Assembly (NCBI RefSeq): GCF_900103665.1
Contig: NZ_FNGY01000003.1
Location: 806,001-870,000 of the forward strand
Direction: 5' to 3'
DNA: 64,000 bases
From: Pedobacter steynii
GTDB lineage: Bacteria > Bacteroidota > Bacteroidia > Sphingobacteriales > Sphingobacteriaceae
This document shows positions 39,592 through 49,095 of this stretch, in pieces. The notes below the pieces were generated by a model. The model had not been told where the DNA came from. It saw only the letters and a list, made by a program, of their open reading frames with translations, and searched no databases. The translations under genes and the position numbers were made by a program. Numbering within the stretch: position 1 is the first letter of the stretch; the number at the start of each line of letters is the position of its first letter.

Positions 39592-42435
39592 ATGAATAGA
39601 TTTTTTACCATTTTAGGACTCACTATGCTCCTCTGCACTGCGGCTCATGCGCAGCTGATCAAAGGGACCATATACGATAAGCATACAGGTGAAAGCATCA
39701 TCGGGGCAAGTATTGCCATCAAAGAACGCCCGGGAAAGGGTGTGATGGCCGATGAAAAAGGACAATTCAGCATACAGCTGCAATCCGGAGAAACGATGAT
39801 CGTTAAAATGGTTGGTTATAAAACCTTTCAAAAGCAATACCAGAGCAAAGATGGACAGCAATTGGCTATTTATCTGGAATCCGGACTTGCTTTAAATGAG
39901 GTGATGGTGACTGCCAGTTTAGCAAACTCAAGAAGTAAAAAGGCAATTGGAACAAATGTAGACCATATTGATGCTGCGGCCGTTGCTGCAACAAGTAATC
40001 CTTCTTCCCTTGCCGATATCGTGAATGGAAGAATCAGTGGTGCACAGGTTTACAATACCAATGGTAAAGTAGGCATGCCTATCCGCTTTGACATCCGCTC
40101 TGCGGCAACTTTTAGCATGGAGCGTGATCCTTTGATCTTTATAGATGGGGTGCGCTACAACAACAGCAATACTGCCGATGTCAACTCTTCGCAGGAGGCA
40201 ATGAGCGCATTAAATGACCTGCCTTTAAACGACATCGCTTCGATAGATGTCATCAAAGGCCCGGCTGCCGCAGCCTCTTATGGTGCAGAAGCGGCAAATG
40301 GTGTGGTCATCATTCAGACCAAACGCGGATTAAGCGGACAAAAAGGAATTGCCGTAAATGTAAAATATACCGCCGGTTTCAGTGAACTGGCAAAAAAATA
40401 CGACCAGTTTGTGAACAATGATCCTTTGAATGACTTTTTCAGGAAAGGATCGGAGCAACAATTGTATGCCAACCTAACTGCACAGTTAGACCAGAGCAAC
40501 AGCATTTTCTTTTCTGCAAATACCAATAAAAATGCAGGTATCGTTCCTGGAAACCAGGACAACAGACAAACCTTCCGTACGGGTTACGACCTGGTAAAAG
40601 ATCGTTTTAAACTTTCCGTTACTGCAGGTTATGTGAAAGGAAAGCTCAGCATCCCTCAATCTGCTTCCGGACGTGATGATGCAATTTGGAACTTGATGAG
40701 AGACCGCACACCATGGCCTTTTATTTCAGAAGAAACCTGGAGAGCCATTCAAAAACAATATGACAATGACCGTTTTACCGGAAGTGTGAGATTGGGTTAT
40801 ACCCTGCCATTTGAAATCAAGATGGAAACCCTTGTCGGACTAGACTTAAACCACATTGAAGGTTTAAACTATCTTCCATATGGTTACCTGCAAGGCACCA
40901 ACAATACCGGAGCCAAACAAGTGAGCAGCCGCCGCAACCAGAATATGAACTGGGACTTTAAACTGTCCAAAAACTTTGTATTCAGTCCGAAATGGCAATT
41001 AAATTTAAGCGTACTTTCCCAGCTGACCAGTGCTACGGAACGGGTGAACGGAATCAGTGTGAAGAACTTCGCAGTACCCGGCATCAGTAACATCGCTTCA
41101 GCAGCGGAGATCCTGTCCGTAACAGACACTGACTACGAGAAACGTACCCATGGTTTATATGGGGAAGCGTTCCTGAATTACGATAACAAATTGTTCATCA
41201 ACGCCGGACTTAGAAGAGATGTTTCCAATATGATTGGTGCCAATGTGGCCAACATCTGGTACCCTACTGTTAGTGTAGCTTACAATGTAGCTGACATGCC
41301 TTTCCTGAAAGGTAAAGTGGAGGAATGGAAGTTCAGGGCTGCCTATGGGGAATCCGGCCGTTTGCCTTATCCAAATGATGCGCAAACCGCTTACCTTGTA
41401 GAAGCTTCTTCTTTCGGAACACAGGTAAGACCTTTAAGAAAAGGAAATCCTGACATTAAACCGGAAAGAACGGGAGAGCTGGAAATGGGAACCGACATCA
41501 GTCTTTTTGGTCAGCGTTTTGGCTTTACCTATTATCAGCAGCATACCCGTGATGCGATCGTATATACGACCTTATTGCCTTCTTTGGGCTGGCCATCCAG
41601 CTTAAGCGGAGATTATCCGGAAAACATTGGAAAGATCCAGGGAAAAGGAATTGAGGTGACTTATAATGGCCGCGTATTTACCAGCAGCAATAAAAAACAC
41701 AGCCTAGATATCTTCGCCATCTTCAACCATCAATCCAACAAAGTGGTGAACTCCGGTGGCAGGGATATCCTGAATACTGTAAACCTGATCCGTGAAGGGT
41801 TGCCTGCTTTTACGTTTTATTCCAACGTTTCTGAAGGTCCTCTTTTTAATGCAAAAGGTGAATATACCGGCGCTAAAGAAAGTATTCTACAGGAATTGGG
41901 CAAGCCCTTCCCTACTTATAACGGCTCATTCGGATTCGGTCTTCAGTTGTTTGAAAATCTGCGACTGCAATCATTGTTCACCTATTCAAAAGGCGCTAAA
42001 GTGTACAACATTTCACACCGTAACGTAGCGAGTCAGGGGACAAACTTTAAAGCTAAAGAAAGCTTAAAAGAACAACTGGCTACACAAACTCCAGGTACTC
42101 CGGATTATATCGCCACTGCGACACAATTGTCTAAATACGAAGGAACAAGAGGTGATTATATCCAAAAAGCAGATTTCCTGAGGTTGAGCAACTTAACCCT
42201 TTCTTACGACCTGGGTTCATGGGCAAAGAAACAAAGTAATGGTGTGCTGAAACGTTGTGTAGTTTCTGTGACCGGGAATAACCTTTGGCTCAGCAGCAAT
42301 TATGGTGGAGCTGAACCTCAGATCGATTCTCAGGGAGGAAGTAAAAGAACCAGGGGTATCGGCTACCTGTCGTCCGACTGGACCACTGTTCCTGCTCCCC
42401 GCACTTATGCATTTAGTTTAAATATTGGATTTTAA
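39592..42435 (+). CDS. SusC/RagA-family TonB-dependent receptor (no STN domain)
   Basis: A 947-aa outer-membrane receptor. It has a signal peptide (MNRFFTILGLTMLLCTAAHA), a carboxypeptidase-regulatory-like domain (about 22-105, KGTIYDKHTGESIIGASIAI), a plug (about 120-245, with LADIVNGRISGAQVYNTNGK and DVIKGPAAAASYGAEAANG) and a barrel to the end. The last residue is Phe (FSLNIGF), as usual for outer-membrane barrels. It lacks the STN extension seen in the other two SusC proteins here, so it should not signal through FecR; this fits its ordinary promoter. A SusD gene follows 36 bp on. Substrate not evident. Confidence 0.95.
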   Translation: MNRFFTILGLTMLLCTAAHAQLIKGTIYDKHTGESIIGASIAIKERPGKGVMADEKGQFSIQLQSGETMIVKMVGYKTFQKQYQSKDGQQLAIYLESGLALNEVMVTASLANSRSKKAIGTNVDHIDAAAVAATSNPSSLADIVNGRISGAQVYNTNGKVGMPIRFDIRSAATFSMERDPLIFIDGVRYNNSNTADVNSSQEAMSALNDLPLNDIASIDVIKGPAAAASYGAEAANGVVIIQTKRGLSGQKGIAVNVKYTAGFSELAKKYDQFVNNDPLNDFFRKGSEQQLYANLTAQLDQSNSIFFSANTNKNAGIVPGNQDNRQTFRTGYDLVKDRFKLSVTAGYVKGKLSIPQSASGRDDAIWNLMRDRTPWPFISEETWRAIQKQYDNDRFTGSVRLGYTLPFEIKMETLVGLDLNHIEGLNYLPYGYLQGTNNTGAKQVSSRRNQNMNWDFKLSKNFVFSPKWQLNLSVLSQLTSATERVNGISVKNFAVPGISNIASAAEILSVTDTDYEKRTHGLYGEAFLNYDNKLFINAGLRRDVSNMIGANVANIWYPTVSVAYNVADMPFLKGKVEEWKFRAAYGESGRLPYPNDAQTAYLVEASSFGTQVRPLRKGNPDIKPERTGELEMGTDISLFGQRFGFTYYQQHTRDAIVYTTLLPSLGWPSSLSGDYPENIGKIQGKGIEVTYNGRVFTSSNKKHSLDIFAIFNHQSNKVVNSGGRDILNTVNLIREGLPAFTFYSNVSEGPLFNAKGEYTGAKESILQELGKPFPTYNGSFGFGLQLFENLRLQSLFTYSKGAKVYNISHRNVASQGTNFKAKESLKEQLATQTPGTPDYIATATQLSKYEGTRGDYIQKADFLRLSNLTLSYDLGSWAKKQSNGVLKRCVVSVTGNNLWLSSNYGGAEPQIDSQGGSKRTRGIGYLSSDWTTVPAPRTYAFSLNIGF

Positions 42436-42471
42436 TTAGGACTGTCTTCAGTCTGTTGATATAAATAATTT

Positions 42472-43707
42472 ATGTTAAAGAACACAAAAAGCCTTTTGAG
42501 CACCGCAGCAATGTTCGTCCTTGCTTTCAGCCTTTCCTCCTGCGACAAGTGGGTGAACGACTCAAAATTGCCCAACAATACCGTTGATGAATCCCAACTG
42601 AACAACATTCAAATGCTGGGCCGCATTGAAAAAGGAAATTATGTATATGGACCTGTGATCGCCGGAGTATGGCGTGCGGGTGCTTCCTCTGCTTCAGACC
42701 TATTGGTGGCTTCTGGTGCTATTGTTGACGAGATCGTGCCAACTGCAGTCCCAAATTCGCCTTTCTATAAAGAACTGGATGAAGATAAACTTGCTCCCGA
42801 CAATACTTCTCTATTTGGGGTATGGTCTAACGTACAGAACTACAGGGCCCGTGCAGAAGATGCCATCAAAATTGCAGAACAACTCAACCCTGCTGATGCA
42901 GACCAGATCAAGATTAAACAATCCGCTACTTTCAATGCGAAACTTCATGCAGGTTATGCCTGGATGTTAATGGCTGATTATTTTAGCGTGAGTGAAACAA
43001 ATCAGGCCGTTTATGCAGACCATCAGCTGGTAAAACATGCCGATGCTTACGCAAAAGCGCAACGCTATTGGGAAGAAGCCTTGCCTCTGGCCAACGACCA
43101 GGAGAAAAGATTACTGCATTCCCTACTGGCTAAGCTTGGAATTCATACCAGCAATTTCCCACTTGCTGCATCACACATCAATTCTTCCTTTAAGCCAACA
43201 GAGAATTTCTCTTTCCTGAATACGGTGGGTACAACGAGTAATGCCTTCTTTACAGCATTAAATGTCAATGTAAGGGATGCCGCAGTTGACCCTACCTTAG
43301 TAGCTCAGTTAAAAACAGTGGCAGAGCAGACCCGGATTCCAGTGGTCAAAGCTGCTAAAGGCCATTGGTCATTAACCTATTACAAAGAAAGAGATCCTTT
43401 GATGGTGACTGATGAAGAAGAAATGCAGCTGATCAGGGCAGAGCTGGTGATCCGAGGTTTAATCCCGGGTGATGCCACTGCACTGGTTAACAGCGTGATT
43501 CAAAAATACGATGCCACCGGAAACTCTAACCTCAAAACTGCTTTGTCAGACTTGACTACGCTTACGGCCATCCGACGGGTTTTCTTATCCTGGAGAGGCA
43601 CCCGCTTAATCGACCTGAGAAGGTTCAATATCGATGGTGATCTGAACCCGGGCTTTACCAACAGGAAATGGCACTGGATCAGTGTTCCGGAAATTGAAAC
43701 CCGTTAA
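42472..43707 (+). CDS. SusD/RagB-family lipoprotein
   Basis: A 411-aa surface lipoprotein (Cys 24 in FSLSSCDKW) that caps the SusC channel encoded just upstream and captures its ligand. Helical TPR-like features are seen (YRARAEDAIKIAEQLN; AKLHAGYAWMLMADYFSVSE), and the C-terminal SusD landmark AIRRVFLSWRGTRLIDLRRF is present near the end. At 411 residues it is shorter than most SusD proteins. Ended by a strong terminator. Confidence 0.92.
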   Translation: MLKNTKSLLSTAAMFVLAFSLSSCDKWVNDSKLPNNTVDESQLNNIQMLGRIEKGNYVYGPVIAGVWRAGASSASDLLVASGAIVDEIVPTAVPNSPFYKELDEDKLAPDNTSLFGVWSNVQNYRARAEDAIKIAEQLNPADADQIKIKQSATFNAKLHAGYAWMLMADYFSVSETNQAVYADHQLVKHADAYAKAQRYWEEALPLANDQEKRLLHSLLAKLGIHTSNFPLAASHINSSFKPTENFSFLNTVGTTSNAFFTALNVNVRDAAVDPTLVAQLKTVAEQTRIPVVKAAKGHWSLTYYKERDPLMVTDEEEMQLIRAELVIRGLIPGDATALVNSVIQKYDATGNSNLKTALSDLTTLTAIRRVFLSWRGTRLIDLRRFNIDGDLNPGFTNRKWHWISVPEIETR

Positions 43708-43725
43708 AATCTAATACATAATTAG

Positions 43726-43761
43726 AACACCCGGTATGAAATAAGATTCATACCGGGTGTT
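43726..43761 (+). terminator. Terminator after susD
   Basis: A perfect 15-bp stem: AACACCCGGTATGAA (43726-43740) with TTCATACCGGGTGTT (43747-43761), 6-nt loop, followed by TTATTTT. Confidence 0.88.
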
Positions 43762-43792
43762 TTATTTTCCGGATGATATTTATCTTTATCAA

Positions 43793-45004
43793 ATGAATAT
43801 CATCCTGAAAATCAGAAACATCTTTATTTTCTTATTTCTTTTCAATTTACTGAATATCCCTGCTTTCGCTCAGAATTACAAAGATTCTCTGGACCTGGCA
43901 CTGAGCAGTATCTATTCCAAATCAGAATTCCCAGGTTTTTCCACCATTATCGTCGATAAAAAAGGAATTCTGTATCAAAAAAGTCTGGGCTATGCAGATA
44001 TGGAAAACAAAAGGGTATTTGGCACCCATACGATCCAGAATATCGGTTCTGTAAGCAAAACATTCGTCGCCCTTGCGCTCATGAAAGCCATAGAAATGGG
44101 GTATTTCGATTTAGAAACAGACATCAATTCTATCTTGCCTTTTAAAGTAAAAAATCCTTATTTTCCTGAAGAGCAGATCAAAATAAAACATTTAGTTACC
44201 CATACCTCCGGAATCATAGACAATAACCGGATTTACACCAGGGCTTATCTGTTTAAACACAATGTAAAAACGGACCCAACCGTGCTGGCCTTTATGAATC
44301 AGAATGGATATACGGGAGGGCTTTCTGACACGACCTTAAGCACCTTTATGTACAGCTACCTGTCTGACGAGGGGAAGTTATATGATAAAGCGAATTTCTC
44401 CAATAGCAAGCCTTCCGAAAGTGCTGCTTACAGCAATATTGGTTCAGCACTTATTGCGTATCTGATAGAAATAAAAGCGGGCATGTCTTTTGCCGATTTC
44501 AGCAAGAAGTATACACTTGCACCTTTGAAAATGAACCAATCAGGCTGGTACTTAACGCCGAAAAACGTTAAAAGTCATTCGCTTCCATATTTTGATGTCA
44601 AAAAGAAAATCACCTTCCCTCTTTATTCATTGATTACCTATCCGGATGGCGGATTAAGAACCTCTACAAATGAGCTCAGCAAATATGTGAGTCAAATGAT
44701 GCTCGGACTGGAAGGAAATTCAACCTTACTTTCTAAAGCGAGTTTTGAACTGATATTTAAGCCTCAGTTCTCAGCAGATAAATTACCTAAAAACTTCAGC
44801 CTGAAAACAAGAAACAAAGGAGTGCTCTGGAATCTTTACAATGATGGCTTTATTGGTCATGACGGGGATGATCCCGGGGTAATTTCAAATGTGCTTTTCA
44901 ATAAAGAGATCGGCATCATCTTTCTCAGCAATATATACCTGGAAAACCGAAATGAGATTTTGGATGTAATGAAAAAATATGGACCTAAAATAAAGCGGGA
45001 ATAA
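43793..45004 (+). CDS. Serine hydrolase of the beta-lactamase (class C/DD-peptidase) family, secreted
   Basis: A 403-aa exported hydrolase with a signal peptide (NIFIFLFLFNLLNIPAFAQ). The SxxK nucleophile motif is in NIGSVSKTFVALAL (Ser near 86), the YxN motif is YSN (about 214-216), and the third conserved element is in GHDGDDPG near 356, where HxG-type residues replace KTG. Such proteins include esterases, D-amino-peptidases and beta-lactamase-like enzymes; a role with peptides or esters related to the preceding SusCD pair is possible. The ATG at 43793 is chosen because it begins the signal peptide; the frame remains open only 36 bases further. Confidence 0.87.
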   Translation: MNIILKIRNIFIFLFLFNLLNIPAFAQNYKDSLDLALSSIYSKSEFPGFSTIIVDKKGILYQKSLGYADMENKRVFGTHTIQNIGSVSKTFVALALMKAIEMGYFDLETDINSILPFKVKNPYFPEEQIKIKHLVTHTSGIIDNNRIYTRAYLFKHNVKTDPTVLAFMNQNGYTGGLSDTTLSTFMYSYLSDEGKLYDKANFSNSKPSESAAYSNIGSALIAYLIEIKAGMSFADFSKKYTLAPLKMNQSGWYLTPKNVKSHSLPYFDVKKKITFPLYSLITYPDGGLRTSTNELSKYVSQMMLGLEGNSTLLSKASFELIFKPQFSADKLPKNFSLKTRNKGVLWNLYNDGFIGHDGDDPGVISNVLFNKEIGIIFLSNIYLENRNEILDVMKKYGPKIKRE

Positions 45005-45008
45005 CCGG

Positions 45009-45109
45009 TTCAAAATGAAAAGCACCACCCCATTTTGAAAGACTACCGCTAACTTCCATTAGTTCGCAAAAAAGAAAAAACACACCTTAAATGCCCTGAG
45101 GGGCATTTA
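45009..45109 (+). terminator. Two hairpins after the serine hydrolase
   Basis: TTCAAAATG (45009-45017) pairs with CATTTTGAA (45031-45039), and TAAATGCCC (45088-45096) pairs with GGGCATTTA (45101-45109) around TGAG. The second, followed by a T-rich segment, is the likelier terminator. Confidence 0.5.
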
Positions 45110-45169
45110 TTCGTTGCAGCCAGTTTGAGGCATCCCCTTTGCCGCTTTCCTCGCATAAAAATCAAAAAG

Positions 45170-45268
45170 ATGGAAAACTACAAACTGCTCCAACATCCGG
45201 CGCATCATGCTGCGCTACTATTACCACTCGAAAAAGTAAATATAAACCTGGATTTTAACCTTAATTAA
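45170..45268 (+). CDS. Possible 32-aa leader ORF before the SPFH gene
   Basis: An open frame MENYKLLQHPAHHAALLLPL ending in NLDFNLN, stopping 10 bases before the SPFH start codon. It could be a leader peptide or chance. The composition is unremarkable and nothing else supports it. Confidence 0.2.
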   Translation: MENYKLLQHPAHHAALLLPLEKVNINLDFNLN

Positions 45269-45278
45269 CCCTCAGAAG

Positions 45279-46181
45279 ATGTTTCTTATTATTTTAGGAT
45301 TGCTTATCACAGCCATAAGCTTCTTTGTTGCCAGAACTGATCAGCAAATTGCAAAATTCAGCAAGCTCATTCGGATTGCAGGTATCGTTCTCACTTTATT
45401 AGGCGCCGCACTTTCTATGTTCAAGGTCGTCGACGCAGGGCAGGTAGGCGTAAAAACCTTATACGGAAAAGTAGATAATGACGTACTTTACAGCGGACTG
45501 AACATTATTAATCCCCTGGTAGAGGTCACTACTTTTGACGTTAAAACACAAAACTATACCATGTCTGCCATTCATGATGAAGGAAGCAAAGCGGGCGATG
45601 ATGCCATCCGGATTTTAACTTCCGATGGATTGGAAGTCACGATTGACCTTTCCGTTTTATTCAGTGTTCAACCTAAGGATGCGCCAAAGATTCTGAAAGA
45701 AATCGGTGGGGATTACCTGGACAAGGTGGTCCGCCCGATCGCAAGAACAGCCATCCGCGACAATGCCGTTTCGTATGAAGCGGTAGCCTTATACTCCACA
45801 AAACGCCAGGAATTTCAGAACAAGATCTTTTCTACCATCAACCATAGCTTTGCCAAAAGAGGGCTCAAGCTGGAACAGTTGCTGATCAGAAATGTCACCT
45901 TACCTGAATCTGTCCGTAAAACAATTGAATCAAAGATCAACGCCGAGCAGGATGCACAGAAAATGCAGTTCGTATTACAGAAAGAAAAGCAGGAAGCAGA
46001 ACGGAAACGGGTAGAAGCCCAGGGTATCGCCGATTATCAGCATATTTTGTCTACCGGACTTAGTGACAAACAACTCCAGTATGAGTCGATAAAGGCGCAA
46101 AAAGAGATCGCTTTATCTCCAAATACCAAGATCATCATTATGGGGAACGGAAAAAATCCTGTAATTTTAGGCTCAAACTAA
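45279..46181 (+). CDS. SPFH/prohibitin-family membrane protein
   Basis: A 300-aa prohibitin-like protein with an N-terminal helix (LIILGLLITAISFFVA, about 2-18) and a second hydrophobic segment (about 30-48), then an SPFH domain (about 50-225; VDAGQVGVKTLYGKVDNDVL, VVRPIARTAIRDNAVSYEAV) and a coiled-coil Glu/Lys/Gln-rich tail (FVLQKEKQEAERKRVEAQGI). Such proteins form large membrane-attached rings and organise membrane protein quality control. It lies 17 bp before the aspartate kinase gene, likely on the same transcript. Confidence 0.9.
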   Translation: MFLIILGLLITAISFFVARTDQQIAKFSKLIRIAGIVLTLLGAALSMFKVVDAGQVGVKTLYGKVDNDVLYSGLNIINPLVEVTTFDVKTQNYTMSAIHDEGSKAGDDAIRILTSDGLEVTIDLSVLFSVQPKDAPKILKEIGGDYLDKVVRPIARTAIRDNAVSYEAVALYSTKRQEFQNKIFSTINHSFAKRGLKLEQLLIRNVTLPESVRKTIESKINAEQDAQKMQFVLQKEKQEAERKRVEAQGIADYQHILSTGLSDKQLQYESIKAQKEIALSPNTKIIIMGNGKNPVILGSN

Positions 46182-46198
46182 GTCGTTATAAACCTTAC

Positions 46199-47575
46199 AT
46201 GTTAACAGTAGAAAAAATAGGCGGCACTTCAATGAGTGCCTTAGAGCAAGTCATACAAAATATCATATTATTTGAACGTAGCGGTGAACAACTATATAAC
46301 AGGATATTCGTAGTCTCTGCATTCTCAGGGGTTACGGATCTCCTGTTGGAGAACAAGAAAACCGGGGCTCCGGGTGTTTACCATCGCATTGCAAAACAAC
46401 AGGATTTTCACCGCCCTTTAAAGGAGCTGATCGTTAAATTAAAAACCATCAATAAAAGATATGTAGACCTTGGTCTGGACCTTGCCGTTGCTGATCGTTT
46501 TATTGAGAACCACGTTAAAGAAGCACAGACCTATCTGGAAAATCTGGCCAATATCCTGGCTTCAGGTTATGTGAGCAGAGAAGGTATCCTTCAGGCAGCA
46601 CGTGAGATTCTTGCTTCCATCGGAGAAAGCCATTCGGCCTTCAACTTCACCAATATCCTGCAAAACATGGGCATTAATACCCGCCTGGTTGACCTGAGTG
46701 GATTTGGTGACCACCGTCCTTTTACGATTGACCAACGGATCAGGCATGCTTTCAAAAATATTGATTTTGAACAGACCATTTGCATTACGACTGGTTATGC
46801 GAAGGGTACGGAAGGGATCATGAGAGAGTTTGACCGAGGTTATTCTGAAGTTACTTTCAGTAAGATTGCGGAGTTCTTAAAGCCTCAGGAAGCGATCATC
46901 CATAAGGAATACCACCTTTCCACTGCTGATCCTGCATTGGTAGGCATAGAAAACTGCATTCCTGTAGGCTATACCAATTACGACATCGCCGATCAGCTGG
47001 CGGATGTAGGCATGGAAGCCATCCACCCTAAAGCTTCAAAACCGCTGGAAGTAAGCGGCATTCACCTGAGGATTAAAAACACCTTTGAGCCTTCACACCC
47101 GGGAACCTTGATTACCCGTGAATTTATATGTGAGCACAAACGTGTGGAAGTGATCACAGGAACGGATAAACTGATGATGATCGATGTGTATGATCCTTCG
47201 ATGGTAGGAAATGTAGGAAGTGACCTTCAGATCATGCAGACCTTTTTCGACTATAATGTAAGTTATACCTTTAAATCGACCAGTGCCAACAGCATCTCTA
47301 TTGTCATCTGGGCACGTGATTTCAATAAAAAACTCATCAATAAACTGGAAGAGGATTTCGAGAAGGTGACTGTAGAGAATGTAGCCATGGTTTGTTTGCT
47401 GGGCACAAATATGGATCAGCCGGGCTTATTGGCAAAAAGTGCCTATGCCCTTACTGAAGATGGAATCAACATTAAAAGTGCAGGCTTTGCGCTAAGAAAA
47501 GTGAACATCCAGTTCTTAATTGCTCCGGAGCACTTCAAAAGAGCCATCATTGCATTAAATAAAGCTATGGGCTAA
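46199..47575 (+). CDS. Aspartate kinase (ectoine-type-like subfamily)
   Basis: A 458-aa aspartokinase that phosphorylates aspartate in the first step of lysine, threonine and methionine synthesis. The N-terminal ATP site reads VEKIGGTSMS rather than the usual KFGGTS, a variant associated with the Ask_Ect subfamily of ectoine clusters. The kinase core continues with FVVSAFSGVTDLLLENKKTG and ICITTGYAKGTEG, and two C-terminal ACT domains follow (from about 320; LLGTNMDQPGLLAKSAYALT). No ectABC genes are in the window, so an ectoine role is not supported locally. The GNAT gene overlaps it by one base (TAATG). Confidence 0.9.
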   Translation: MLTVEKIGGTSMSALEQVIQNIILFERSGEQLYNRIFVVSAFSGVTDLLLENKKTGAPGVYHRIAKQQDFHRPLKELIVKLKTINKRYVDLGLDLAVADRFIENHVKEAQTYLENLANILASGYVSREGILQAAREILASIGESHSAFNFTNILQNMGINTRLVDLSGFGDHRPFTIDQRIRHAFKNIDFEQTICITTGYAKGTEGIMREFDRGYSEVTFSKIAEFLKPQEAIIHKEYHLSTADPALVGIENCIPVGYTNYDIADQLADVGMEAIHPKASKPLEVSGIHLRIKNTFEPSHPGTLITREFICEHKRVEVITGTDKLMMIDVYDPSMVGNVGSDLQIMQTFFDYNVSYTFKSTSANSISIVIWARDFNKKLINKLEEDFEKVTVENVAMVCLLGTNMDQPGLLAKSAYALTEDGINIKSAGFALRKVNIQFLIAPEHFKRAIIALNKAMG

Positions 47576-48075
47576 TGACAAACAGAATTTACCTCAAAAA
47601 ATTCTCTACGTATGCTGATTTTTCAGACTATTACCTGCTCGTTTCCAATGAGCAGGTAATGGCTATGGTGACAGAAAGAGGGCTTCCAATGGAGGAAGCC
47701 ACAGCAGAATTTGAAATCGTCCTCAAAAAGAATGAGAAATATCCTGATTTCGGGCGTTTCAAAATATTCGACTCTGCTACCCATCAATTTATAGGCCTGG
47801 GGAAAATGGACCTGAGCGATAGCGTGGCCGGTGAAGCAGAGCTCGGTTATTTACTATTGCCCGAATACTGGGGCAAAGGCTACGGAACTGAAATCGCCCG
47901 GGAGTTAATGGCATTGGCAGAAGCAACACCCTTTCTCCATAAAATTACAGCCATCATTGATCCGGCAAATGGCGCTTCCAGAAAGATCCTGATCAACCAG
48001 GGCTTCGCATCTGAATATCTGGGAGAAATAGAAGGTTTACCGGGAGAAATATTGGCTAAAAAGATTAAAGGATAG
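47575..48075 (+). CDS. GNAT-family N-acetyltransferase (RimJ/RimL-like)
   Basis: A 166-aa acetyltransferase. The acetyl-CoA binding region is LLPEYWGKGYGTEIARELMA (about 96-115, with the pyrophosphate-binding Gln/Arg-Gly-x-Gly loop present as KGYGTE), followed by ITAIIDPANGASRKILINQGF, typical of the RimJ/RimL group that acetylates protein N termini or small amines. Translation is coupled to the aspartate kinase through the overlapping TAATG. Confidence 0.88.
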   Translation: MTNRIYLKKFSTYADFSDYYLLVSNEQVMAMVTERGLPMEEATAEFEIVLKKNEKYPDFGRFKIFDSATHQFIGLGKMDLSDSVAGEAELGYLLLPEYWGKGYGTEIARELMALAEATPFLHKITAIIDPANGASRKILINQGFASEYLGEIEGLPGEILAKKIKG

Positions 48076-48081
48076 CGCAGG

Positions 48082-48987
48082 TTACATCCGGGCCGACAAG
48101 TTGGCGCTGCTCAGGCCATGATAAGCGTCCATATAAGCGCGTGGCGATTGCCCGGTAACGCTTTTAAATACCCGGTTAAAATTGGTAATGCTATTAAATC
48201 CTGCCTTATAGGCAACCCCGGAAATGCCATCTGTTTTTGTTCCGGCAAGCAGGCTTTTACAGGCATCATTTACCCTGACTTCATTTAAAAAGGATACAAA
48301 GGTATGTCCGGTATGCTGTTTAAAATATCGGCAAAATGCCGGTGGAGTCATATAAGCGGTATTTGCAATATCTTCCAATGTGATTTGCCGGTTATAATTG
48401 CGCATAATAAAATTGATAATATTACTCAACCTGATTCCCTCATCTTCGGAAATGTCTGAGGAATACACCTCGGAACAAAGGACTTCCACCTCCTCATTTA
48501 TTCCCTGAAGTGTATTCAGCAGCTGAACAAGACTAAACAGAACATGGGTACCCGAGGCCTGATGAACTTCAAATATCTGGTTAGAAATCTCCTCAGCCCA
48601 TTTCTTCGGGATTTTAAAACCATGCTTATTGTTCTTAAAAAAAGAATTCAGCAGTTTCATCTCCGGCAAATCAAATAAGGCCTTCAGGATGCCCGAAGGG
48701 TTAAAATAAAGAGAACAAGCGGAAATGCTTTTATTTTCATCGCCAGCAAAATACTCCGGATTCGACTTGAAAAGATGGGGCAGATTGGCTCCTATCAGAA
48801 AAACATCCCCTGAGGAAAAGGAATGCATGTTATTCCCGGCAATTAAGGTTCCCTCTCCTTGCTGAACCCAGGTAATCTGCCATTCATCATGACGATGAAG
48901 GTACTGGTAAAAGTAAGGCTGGGAAATGTGTTCCGATATGACACTTTTATCGTCTGGCACAAACAATGTAAATGGAAATACTTTCAT
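48082..48987 (-). CDS. AraC-family regulator, probably of hydroxyproline catabolism
   Basis: A 301-aa regulator with an N-terminal cupin-like sensor (about 10-150; HRHDEWQITWVQQGEGTLI) and two helix-turn-helix motifs at the C terminus (about 195-295; ITLEDIANTAYMTPPAFCRY and GISGVAYKAGFNSITNFNRV, ending FKSVTGQSPRAYM). It is the last gene after the hydroxyproline operon on the same strand, separated from it by an 18-bp perfect inverted repeat. Part of that repeat recurs upstream of the operon promoter, so it most likely activates the operon and controls itself. The ligand would be hydroxyproline or an intermediate; this is inferred. Confidence 0.9.
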   Translation of the reverse strand: MKVFPFTLFVPDDKSVISEHISQPYFYQYLHRHDEWQITWVQQGEGTLIAGNNMHSFSSGDVFLIGANLPHLFKSNPEYFAGDENKSISACSLYFNPSGILKALFDLPEMKLLNSFFKNNKHGFKIPKKWAEEISNQIFEVHQASGTHVLFSLVQLLNTLQGINEEVEVLCSEVYSSDISEDEGIRLSNIINFIMRNYNRQITLEDIANTAYMTPPAFCRYFKQHTGHTFVSFLNEVRVNDACKSLLAGTKTDGISGVAYKAGFNSITNFNRVFKSVTGQSPRAYMDAYHGLSSANLSARM

Positions 48988-48997
48988 ATCTGGTCGG

Positions 48998-49037
48998 TTT
49001 ACAGAATGTTAATATACGGATATTAACATTCTGTAAA
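48998..49037. promoter_or_regulatory. 40-bp perfect palindrome upstream of araC, with a direct-repeat partner
   Basis: TTTACAGAATGTTAATAT (48998-49015), spacer ACGG, and its exact complement (49020-49037). A related site (ATGTTAAAATACGGTTATAT, 49055-49074) follows 49 bp from the first copy of ATGTTAA. CGGATATTAAC (49017-49027) recurs at 53943-53953. Probable AraC-family binding region; it may also end the oxidase transcript, although no T-run follows. Confidence 0.6.
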
Positions 49038-49095
49038 GACATAAAACCATTATCATGTTAAAATACGGTTATATCCAGTTAATATTTGCCAAGCC

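Noticed and set aside
46199..48075. Ectoine biosynthesis cluster
   Set aside because: Only the aspartate kinase resembles the ectoine type; the acetyltransferase is RimJ/L-like, and no ectB or ectC is present.
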